Positions 1-5,524 of a stretch of DNA of 5,880 nucleotides are shown one piece after another. The translations under genes were made by a program, and so were the position numbers. The stretch spans positions 1 to 5,880 of the forward strand of contig JASHSA010000046.1 in the NCBI GenBank assembly GCA_030037035.1, read 5' to 3'. Source of the DNA: Thermoplasmata archaeon (GTDB lineage: Archaea; Thermoplasmatota; Thermoplasmata; Lutacidiplasmatales; UBA184). The notes beneath the pieces were generated by a model. The model searched no databases, was not told the origin of the DNA, and saw only the letters and a list, made by a program, of their open reading frames with translations. Each line of letters begins with the position of its first letter. Position 1 is the first letter of the stretch.

Positions 1-1
1 G

Positions 2-301
2 GGGGCGCGTCGCGCGAAGCGGCCGGGCGCACGGCGCTCCCCGCGCGCCGCGTCCCCGGCTCCTGCGGCGCCGCCGGCGCTGAGGACGCCGCCCCCGCTC
101 GCGGCGCTGGACGAGGAGCCCCGCGGGCACGTCGTCTGCCGTGCCTGCGGCCGCATCCAGGGCCTCGAGCTGACCGAGCTCGACCGCCACCTCCTGACCG
201 AGATCGCGGGCGTCACGCCGGACGGGTGGAGCGTCGAGCGGATCGCCTTCTCGCTCGCCGGCACGTGCCGCCGGTGCCGGGAGGGTCCGTCGCTCCCGTG
301 A
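2..301 (+). CDS. Fur-family transcriptional regulator, C-terminal part (5' end outside window)
   Basis: The frame is open from the window edge to TGA at 299-301, giving 99 visible residues. The last half reads as the Fur dimerisation domain: HVVCRACGRI, then a helix with LTELDRHLLTEI, then a strand ending LAGTCRRC. The two CxxC pairs (Cys codons at 137, 146, 266 and 275) are the structural zinc site of the family. Fur proteins are metal-responsive DNA-binding repressors; the winged-helix reader head would lie left of the window. Two things are odd. The stretch before HVVC, about 40 residues, is Ala/Pro/Arg-rich low complexity rather than the usual end of the winged helix. Also, of the customary His cluster before the first CxxC only one His remains, and the His usually found in the last strand is Ile. 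The gene lies 13 bases upstream of the dehydrogenase homologue, so co-transcription is likely. Which metal or signal it senses is unknown. Confidence 0.8.
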   Translation, partial: GARRAKRPGARRSPRAASPAPAAPPALRTPPPLAALDEEPRGHVVCRACGRIQGLELTELDRHLLTEIAGVTPDGWSVERIAFSLAGTCRRCREGPSLP

Positions 302-314
302 GCGGGCCGCGGGG

Positions 315-1472
315 ATGGTCGGCTTCGTCACCGCGCCGGCGATCGCCTGGGGGACCGGCGCGCTCCAGCAGCTGAGCGGGCTCGACGCCCGCCGCGCGTT
401 CGTCGTCGCCGACCCCCGCGTCGCCGTCCAGGAGGCGGGCCGAAGGGCGATCGAGGAGCTCGAGCACGGCGGCGCGTCGGTCGTTCCGCTGCTCGATCGG
501 CCGCTGTCGAGCCGGGTCGACGACGTCGTCGCCCTCGCCGGGCGGCTCCGGGAGGCCGACCCGGACTGGATCGTCGCCCTCGGCGGTGGGACGACGATCG
601 ACGCGGCGAAGGCCGCCCGCCTCCTCCACGAGCGGCCGGGGATCGACCTCGCGGCCCCGTCGCTGGACGTCAGCGTCCCGAGCGCGCCCCGGACGCGGCT
701 CTGCGCCGTCCCGACGACGAGCGGCAGCGGGGCGGAGGCGAGCTGGGCGATCGACCTCGTCCGGGTCGACGGGAGCCCCTTCGAGGTCGCGGACCGCTCG
801 CTCGTCCCCGACTGGGCGATCGTCGACCCGTGGTTCGCGAGGGAGCTTCCGTCGGAGACGGTCGTCGCCGGGGCGCTCGAGACGGCGTCGCTCGCCGCCG
901 AGGCGTACGTCTCGGCGTGGGCGAACCCGTTCTCGGACGCGCTCGCCCTGGACGCGCTGCGGACGGTCGTTCGCCGCCTCCCGCACGCGGTGCGCTGGAG
1001 CGACGACCCGGAGGCGCGCGACAGCCTCCACTACGCGGCGACCGAGGCCGGCCTCGCGCAGTCGAACGCCCAGCGGGGGCTCGCCCACGCGCTCGCGAGG
1101 GCGCTCCAACGTCCGAGCGGCCTCGCCTACGCCCGGCTCCTCGGGATCGTCGTTCCGGCGGTCCTCGAGTACGACCGGCCGGCGGCACGGGAACGGCTCG
1201 AGGCGGTGCAGGCGGTACTCCGCCCGGACGACGGCTCGGCCCCCCCGCCGCTCGCCGAACGGATCCGACGGCTCGCGGCGAACGGAGGGGCGCCGCTCGA
1301 CCTCGCCTCCGCCGGGGTCGACGTGGCCCGCCTCCGGGAGGAGGCTCCGAGGATCGTGGCCGAGACGCTGCGGTCCCCCGCGGTCCTCGCCAACCCGAGG
1401 GTCCCGAACGCGGAGGACGTGCGCGAGCTGCTCGCGACCCTCGCGGGTCGGACCACCGCTCCGGGCGCCTAG
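315..1472 (+). CDS. Iron-type alcohol dehydrogenase family protein with degenerate metal site
   Basis: The 385-residue protein has the usual length and layout of group III (Fe-dependent) alcohol dehydrogenases. The N-terminus resembles the family's first strand. A nucleotide-binding GGGTTIDAAK lies at residues 90-99 and PTTSGSGAE at 133-141. The C-terminal half is helical. The metal site is unusual. Aligned by eye with FucO-like enzymes, the first Asp ligand is Glu189, the second ligand (His) is Leu193, His258 is kept, the next conserved His is Arg262, and the last ligand His of the HG motif is Ser268. An ordinary Fe- or Zn-dependent NAD(P)-linked alcohol oxidation is therefore doubtful. It may be a divergent enzyme, a metal-independent one, or a protein kept for nucleotide binding. 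The start at ATG 315 is chosen because the N-terminus matches the family and there is no nearby in-frame start upstream; no strong Shine-Dalgarno is visible. It follows the Fur-like gene and its TAG overlaps the stop of the convergent gene. Confidence 0.85.
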   Translation: MVGFVTAPAIAWGTGALQQLSGLDARRAFVVADPRVAVQEAGRRAIEELEHGGASVVPLLDRPLSSRVDDVVALAGRLREADPDWIVALGGGTTIDAAKAARLLHERPGIDLAAPSLDVSVPSAPRTRLCAVPTTSGSGAEASWAIDLVRVDGSPFEVADRSLVPDWAIVDPWFARELPSETVVAGALETASLAAEAYVSAWANPFSDALALDALRTVVRRLPHAVRWSDDPEARDSLHYAATEAGLAQSNAQRGLAHALARALQRPSGLAYARLLGIVVPAVLEYDRPAARERLEAVQAVLRPDDGSAPPPLAERIRRLAANGGAPLDLASAGVDVARLREEAPRIVAETLRSPAVLANPRVPNAEDVRELLATLAGRTTAPGA

Positions 1473-2551
1473 CGCGCCGCGGCGGTCGCGGCGGCGGGGG
1501 CGGCGATCTCGCCGACGTCGGTCGCGCGCGCGGGGGCTTCGACCGCACGGTTGATGGCGATCTCCGCGAGGTCGGTCGCGTAGTAGGCGGAGCGCTCGAG
1601 GCTCTCGAGGACGTAGGCGATCCCGACGGCGAGCCGGCCCTTCTTCGAGGCGATCTCGCGGAGGACGTGGTCGCGCTCGCGCGTGAGCTGCCGCGTCGCG
1701 TCGATCACCGCGTTCGCCTTCGGGATGTCGGCGTGGTCGAGGCTGTCGAGCGCGTCGGAGAGGCACTCGGCGGCGCGGTTCGCCATCCGGTCGAGCTCCT
1801 GGCCGATCTTCTCGGGGGTCGGCTCGTTCCCGAGGATCTGGACGGTCTCGGAGATCCGCACCGCATGGTCGGCGATCCGCTCGAGGATCCGTGACGCGAG
1901 CAGGAACGTCGAGCACTCCGGGAGGGTGAGGTCGATGCTCGCGAGGATCCTCGCGTCGCGGAGCGCGCTCGTCACCTGCTTCTCGAGGAACCAGTGGAGC
2001 CGGTCGACCTCCCAATCGCGCTCCACGACGTCGCGCGCGATCGACGCGTCGCGCTGGCGGAACGCCGCCATCGCGTCGGTCTGCATCGCCTGGACCATCT
2101 GGTGCATCCGCCGGACGATCGACGGGATCGGCAGCGGGTTCGCGCCGACGACGTCCTGCAGGATCACCGACTCGGAGGTCTCCTCGAGGATCTCGGGCCC
2201 GATCATCCGCTGCGCGAAGTTCCGCACGACCTCGCGCGTCCGGGCGCTCATCCGACCGGACGTGCGGACCTCGAGCAGGGGGTAGCCCGCGATGTACTCG
2301 GCGATCAGCCGACGGAAGAGGTGCTCCTCTTCCATGTCGTTCGAGACCTCGACGATCCGGCGCTGGGCCTCGGCGGGCGTCGCGGAGGCCGGATAGACGG
2401 TCAGCGAGCCGTCGGCCCGCGGCGTGAACAGGAGGACGTCCCCGGGGCCGAGCCCGCGCGCGACGACCCAGTTCTTCGGAAGGGAGACGATGTACGTCGA
2501 GCCGCCGGTCTTCTGGATGCGCCGCCCGTGGAACCCGCCGCTCGTGCGCAC
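1469..2551 (-). CDS. PhoU-like regulator with N-terminal SpoVT/AbrB domain
   Basis: The 360-residue protein starts with an AbrB/SpoVT-type swapped-hairpin DNA-binding domain at about residues 9-53. Its key pieces are RRIQKTGGSTYIVSLPKNW and GLGPGDVLLF. Two PhoU helical bundles follow. The first bundle has ERDWEVDRLHW near 177-187 and RILERIADHAVRISE at 221-235, and the second has LESLERSAYYATDLAE at 315-330. This architecture is typical of archaeal proteins annotated as phosphate uptake regulators. PhoU proteins restrain phosphate uptake or signalling; the AbrB domain suggests direct DNA binding. No Pst transporter gene is visible, so a role in phosphate control is inferred from family alone. 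The start is GTG (2549-2551): an in-frame TAG lies just upstream at 2570-2572 and the TATA box sits 28 bases away, predicting almost no leader. The C-terminal tail is Ala-rich. The gene is divergent from the amine dehydrogenase operon and may autoregulate or control it. Confidence 0.9.
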   Translation of the reverse strand: MRTSGGFHGRRIQKTGGSTYIVSLPKNWVVARGLGPGDVLLFTPRADGSLTVYPASATPAEAQRRIVEVSNDMEEEHLFRRLIAEYIAGYPLLEVRTSGRMSARTREVVRNFAQRMIGPEILEETSESVILQDVVGANPLPIPSIVRRMHQMVQAMQTDAMAAFRQRDASIARDVVERDWEVDRLHWFLEKQVTSALRDARILASIDLTLPECSTFLLASRILERIADHAVRISETVQILGNEPTPEKIGQELDRMANRAAECLSDALDSLDHADIPKANAVIDATRQLTRERDHVLREIASKKGRLAVGIAYVLESLERSAYYATDLAEIAINRAVEAPARATDVGEIAAPAAATAAAR

Positions 2552-2570
2552 GGTCGTGGACCGACCGACC
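2552..2570. promoter_or_regulatory. Possible operator: GGTC/GACC inverted and tandem repeats
   Basis: GGTC (2552-2555), a 3-base spacer and GACC (2559-2562) make a short inverted repeat. GACC is then repeated in tandem at 2563-2566 and 2567-2570. The block lies between the minus-strand TATA box and the GTG start of the PhoU-like gene, over its predicted transcription start. That position would suit an autoregulatory site for the AbrB-type domain. In a GC-rich genome such short repeats can arise by chance, so the call is tentative. Confidence 0.25.
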
Positions 2571-2579
2571 TACGGCCAT

Positions 2580-2587
2580 CTATATAG
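2580..2587 (-). promoter_or_regulatory. TATA box for the PhoU-like gene
   Basis: CTATATAG is a sharp AT-rich island in very GC-rich DNA and is a perfect palindrome. On the minus strand it lies 28 bases upstream of the GTG start at 2551. With archaeal spacing of about 25-27 bases from box centre to start site, transcription would begin near 2557, giving a leader of only some six bases. Because it is palindromic it could also direct some plus-strand transcription starting near 2610. Confidence 0.65.
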
Positions 2588-2651
2588 CCGTGGGGTCGGG
2601 CGGCGTCGCGCGACGTGCGGAGCGGACGCCGGCACGCCGTTTGCGGGGCCG

Positions 2652-2658
2652 ATAAATA
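2652..2658 (+). promoter_or_regulatory. TATA box for the amine dehydrogenase operon
   Basis: ATAAATA stands out from the GC-rich surroundings and lies 26 bases before ATG 2685. The predicted start site near 2681 would make a transcript with at most a few leader bases. This supports choosing 2685, and not the longer in-frame extension, as the start of the downstream gene. No clear BRE can be made out. Confidence 0.6.
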
Positions 2659-2684
2659 GCCGGCGCGCGGCTCGCGAGGTCCCG

Positions 2685-4361
2685 ATGGGTCCGAACGGCC
2701 GGGCGCGGGTGCGGTTCGGCCGCGCCGAGCTCGAGGGGAACGCCGGCGAGCCGTTGCTCGCGACGATCGCCCGCCACGGCTGGCCGAACCTCGTGCGGTC
2801 GGTGCGGTACCATCGACCCCGCGGCCCGTTCTGCGGGGTCGGCGACTGCGCCGGCTGCCTCGTGCGCGTCAACGGCGTGCCGAACGTGCGCGCGTGCCGC
2901 CACCGGCTCCGCGACGGCGAGCAGGTCGCGACGGAGAACTCCTGGCCGTCCCCGAGGTTCGACGTCGCCGGAGCGCTCGACCTCGTGTTCCCGCACGGCG
3001 TCGACTCGGTGCACGGCCTCCGCCGGCCGTCGTGGGCGGCCCCGCTGTACCAGCGGTTCGCCCGACGGCTCGCCGGCTTCGGTCGCCCTCCGACGCCCGC
3101 CCCTCCGACCGCGCCTCCGCCGGCGCGAACGCTCCGCGCGGACGTCACGATCGTCGGCGCCGGTCGTTCGGGTCGGGCGGTCGCCGAGGCGCTCGTGCAC
3201 CGCGGCGTCCGGCCGCTCGTCCTCGAGCGGCGGCCGGTCCCGCTCGCGCCGACGACCGAGGGCGGTCCGGTCGCCGGCACGGAGCTCTTGGGCTCGGCGA
3301 CCGCCGCGATCCTGCCCGCCCCGGCGACCGCGGAGCCCGCCGGCGGCTCGGGCGGTCTCGAGCTCCTCGGGTTCGACGACGCCGGCGGCGGGATCCGGGT
3401 CCGGACGCGCGCGCTCGTCCTGGCGACGGGGAGCTACGACGCCGGACTCGTGTTCGAGGGCTCGGACCGGCCGGGGGTCGTGACCGCCGACCTCGCCGTC
3501 GCCCCTCTCGGGCTCCCCTTCGAGGAGGTCGTCGTGGTCGGGGGGGCCGAGCGCGCCCGCCAGGTCGTCGAGCGTCTCGAGGAGAACGTCGTCGCGGTGG
3601 TCGCTCCGGCCGAGATCTCCCCGGAGCTGGCCCGGGCGGCGGTCGAGCGCGACGTACCGCTCTACCCCCGCTCCCGGCTCGTGCGCGGCGTCGGCCGGGG
3701 CCGCCTCCGCGCCGTCGAGCTCGGCCGCCGGGACGGCAGCGGCCGCTTCCGCCTCGCGTGCCGGTCGGTCGTCCTCGCCCACCGACGGCTCCCGAACGCC
3801 CAGCTCGCCTTCCAAGCGGGTGCGCGGCGCCGGTGGGTCGACGTCCCCGGCGCCTACTTCCCGGTCGTCGACGCGCTCGGGCGCTCGGACGTTCCCGGCG
3901 TGTACGTCGTCGGCAGCGCGGCAAGGCCGTCGGCCGAGGCGGCCCCGACCCCGGAGCGGGTCGCCGGAGCGGTCCTGGGCGACCGCGACGGCGGCCCGGC
4001 GCCTGCCGCCGTTCCTCCGAGGCCGAGCGAGATCGTCCCCTACTACCGCGAGCTCCTGCGGGAGCCGCGTCGCGGCAAGTGGGTCCTCTGCCCCTGCGAG
4101 GACGTCCTGCTCGACGAGCTCGAGCGCGCGGCGGAGCGGGGGTACCACGGTCTCGAGCTCGCGATGCGCTACACCGGGGTCGGCACCGGGCTCTGCCAGG
4201 GCCGCTACTGCCTGCCGGAGGCGATCGCGATCCTCGCCGTCCTCGAGCGCCGGCCCCCGGCGGAGGTCGGCTACGTCACGCAGAGGCCCCCGCTCACCCC
4301 GACGCCGCTGGGGGCGCTCGCCTCCCTCGAGCGCCCGGAGCCCTCGGAGCCCCGGCCGTGA
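2685..4361 (+). CDS. Fused [2Fe-2S]/FAD/NAD oxidoreductase, sarcosine oxidase alpha / HcnAB-like subunit
   Basis: The 558-residue protein has an N-terminal ferredoxin-like [2Fe-2S] domain (Fer2_4 type) with Cys50, Cys55, Cys58 and Cys71. A Pro-rich linker follows at about 135-147. Next is a two-dinucleotide-binding-domain oxidoreductase: the FAD fold begins VTIVGAGRSGRAVA at 154-167 with acidic Glu181, the ATG-type motif is LATGSYDAGLVFEG at 246-259, and the NAD-like fold is VVVVGGAERA at 282-291. The C-terminus is a SoxA/BFD-like domain with Cys469, Cys471, Cys504 and Cys509, including GVGTGLCQGRYC. This resembles HcnA and HcnB fused, or a sarcosine oxidase alpha subunit without its folate-binding C-terminal domain. 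The likely role is passing electrons from the DAO partner to NAD, a quinone or another acceptor; the acceptor is inferred. The segment after Glu181 looks shorter than in relatives. The start at ATG 2685 fits the TATA box and the Fer2 boundary. The TGA overlaps the next start, indicating translational coupling. Confidence 0.85.
   Translation: MGPNGRARVRFGRAELEGNAGEPLLATIARHGWPNLVRSVRYHRPRGPFCGVGDCAGCLVRVNGVPNVRACRHRLRDGEQVATENSWPSPRFDVAGALDLVFPHGVDSVHGLRRPSWAAPLYQRFARRLAGFGRPPTPAPPTAPPPARTLRADVTIVGAGRSGRAVAEALVHRGVRPLVLERRPVPLAPTTEGGPVAGTELLGSATAAILPAPATAEPAGGSGGLELLGFDDAGGGIRVRTRALVLATGSYDAGLVFEGSDRPGVVTADLAVAPLGLPFEEVVVVGGAERARQVVERLEENVVAVVAPAEISPELARAAVERDVPLYPRSRLVRGVGRGRLRAVELGRRDGSGRFRLACRSVVLAHRRLPNAQLAFQAGARRRWVDVPGAYFPVVDALGRSDVPGVYVVGSAARPSAEAAPTPERVAGAVLGDRDGGPAPAAVPPRPSEIVPYYRELLREPRRGKWVLCPCEDVLLDELERAAERGYHGLELAMRYTGVGTGLCQGRYCLPEAIAILAVLERRPPAEVGYVTQRPPLTPTPLGALASLERPEPSEPRP
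4345..4349 (+). promoter_or_regulatory. Possible Shine-Dalgarno for the DAO-family gene
   Basis: CGGAG lies 8 bases before the GTG start at 4358, inside the end of the upstream gene. It supports internal initiation at the GTGA overlap, which a leaderless mechanism could not serve. The match is short and GC-rich sequence gives many such matches. Confidence 0.3.
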
Positions 4362-5524
4362 CCCTCGCGCGCCGCGACTACCGGACCGTCGTCGTCGGGG
4401 GAGGGGTCGTCGGGCTCTACACCGCCCACCACCTCGTCCGCGCCGGCGCCGGCCCGGTGCTCGTGGTCGACCGGGGACGTCTCTCGGCCGGCGGCTCCGG
4501 GCGGAACGGCGGGGGGATCCGCCAGCAGTGGGAGACGCGGGCGACGATCCGCCTCGCCCGGGAGGCCGTCGCCGCCTACCGCGGGTTCGCCTCGGAGTTC
4601 GGCCACAACGTCTGGTTCCGCCAGGGCGGCTACCTGTTCCTCGCGGACGGAGCGGCCGAGATGGCGCGCCTCGAGCGCGTCCGGAACGTCGCGCGCGCCG
4701 AAGGGCTGGACGTTCGGCTCCTCGGGGTCCCGGAGGTCGAGCGGCTCGTCGACGGGATCGCTCCCGGCGCGTGCCTCGGGGGCTCGTACCTCGCGACCGA
4801 CGGCACCCTCTACCCGTACCCCGTCCTCTGGGGGCTTCTCGAGGCGCTCCGTCGGGCGGGGACCGAGGTCGCCTACGGGGTCGAGGTGACCGGCGTCGCT
4901 CGGGACGACCGCGGCCGGCTCGCCGGGGTCCTCACCTCGGAGGGCCGCGTCGCGACCGGCGCGCTCGTCAACGCCGCGGGGGGATGGTCCGGCGAGCTCT
5001 CGCGGCGCTGCGGGCTCGACGTGCCGAACGTCGCGACCCGACACGAGATCCTCGCGACCGAGCCGATGAAGCCGTTCGTCGACCCGATGGTGGTCCGGGC
5101 CTCGGACGGGCTCTACTTCAGCCAGTCGATGCGCGGCGAGCTGGTCGGGGGCCTGACGGTCCCGCACCCCCCCGGCGTCGACGGGGGCGTGCCGAGCAGC
5201 GCGCGGTTCCTCACGTCGATGGCCCGCGCCCTGCTCACGCTCCTCCCCCGCCTCGCCGGTCTCCGCGTGCTGCGGGCGTGGGCCGGCTTCTACGACGACA
5301 CCCCCGACGGCCTGCCGCTCCTCGGCGAGGACCCGCGCCTCGCCGGGTTCGTCCACGCCAACGGCCTCGGGGGCCACGGCTTCATGCTCGCCCCGTCGGC
5401 GAGCCGACGCGCCGCGCAGGCGGTCCTCGGCGAGCCGGTCGACCCCGAGGCCCGGGAGTTCTCCCCCGGGAGGTTCCTCGCTCCGGGGGGCGCGTCGCGC
5501 GTCGAGGGGCTGCAGCTTGGCTAG
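4358..5524 (+). CDS. FAD-dependent amine/amino acid oxidoreductase (DAO family; SoxB/HcnC/DadA-like)
   Basis: The 388-residue protein has the full length of the DAO family. The FAD fold begins VVVGGGVVGLYTAHHL at 11-26, with Asp38 as the ribose-binding acid. It is followed by GGSGRNGGGIRQQW at 45-58, typical of sarcosine oxidase beta and related dehydrogenases. Near the C-terminus, WAGFYDDTPDGLPLLGE (308-324) and NGLGGHGFMLAP (335-346) are the family's flavin-closing and substrate-side motifs. It should oxidise a primary or secondary amine (glycine, sarcosine, proline, D-amino acid and opine are all family substrates) to the imine. The substrate cannot be told from the sequence. The GTG start at 4358-4360 overlaps the upstream TGA by four bases and places GxGxxG at the usual distance from the N-terminus. 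With the preceding alpha-like subunit it probably forms a membrane-peripheral or soluble dehydrogenase complex. No signal peptide or membrane segment is apparent. Its TAG shares CTAG with the convergent gene. Confidence 0.88.
   Translation: MTLARRDYRTVVVGGGVVGLYTAHHLVRAGAGPVLVVDRGRLSAGGSGRNGGGIRQQWETRATIRLAREAVAAYRGFASEFGHNVWFRQGGYLFLADGAAEMARLERVRNVARAEGLDVRLLGVPEVERLVDGIAPGACLGGSYLATDGTLYPYPVLWGLLEALRRAGTEVAYGVEVTGVARDDRGRLAGVLTSEGRVATGALVNAAGGWSGELSRRCGLDVPNVATRHEILATEPMKPFVDPMVVRASDGLYFSQSMRGELVGGLTVPHPPGVDGGVPSSARFLTSMARALLTLLPRLAGLRVLRAWAGFYDDTPDGLPLLGEDPRLAGFVHANGLGGHGFMLAPSASRRAAQAVLGEPVDPEAREFSPGRFLAPGGASRVEGLQLG

Noticed and set aside
830..1894. Plus-strand open frame across the convergent junction
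   Set aside because: It overlaps two well-supported genes out of frame or antisense and has a low-complexity Arg/Gly/Ala translation.
213..2579. A 788-codon open frame on the minus strand
   Set aside because: It runs antisense to the dehydrogenase gene and out of frame within the PhoU-like gene. Its translation is Arg/Pro/Asp-rich with no recognisable domain, the usual shadow of high-GC codon bias.
2424..2684. In-frame N-terminal extension of the alpha-like subunit
   Set aside because: It would overlap the PhoU-like gene and cover both TATA boxes, and its translation resembles no domain. ATG 2685 sits just before the [2Fe-2S] domain.
2894..4357. In-frame upstream extension of the DAO-family gene
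   Set aside because: The extension is an Arg/Pro-rich shadow of the upstream gene. The FAD fold begins right after GTG 4358, which overlaps the upstream stop.
5486..5501. A 16-base direct repeat with positions 1-16
   Set aside because: It consists only of simple GC-rich sequence, lies inside unrelated coding frames and has no flanking structure; chance is sufficient.
5400..5520. A frameshift hiding the rest of the truncated flavoprotein
   Set aside because: Neither alternative minus-strand frame carries the expected motifs after FFGS, so the missing part is absent and not merely out of frame.
5521..5523. TAG as a pyrrolysine codon or readthrough site restoring the truncated flavoprotein
   Set aside because: Reading on gives the antisense of the DAO gene with no flavoprotein similarity, and TAG is the normal stop of four of the six genes here.
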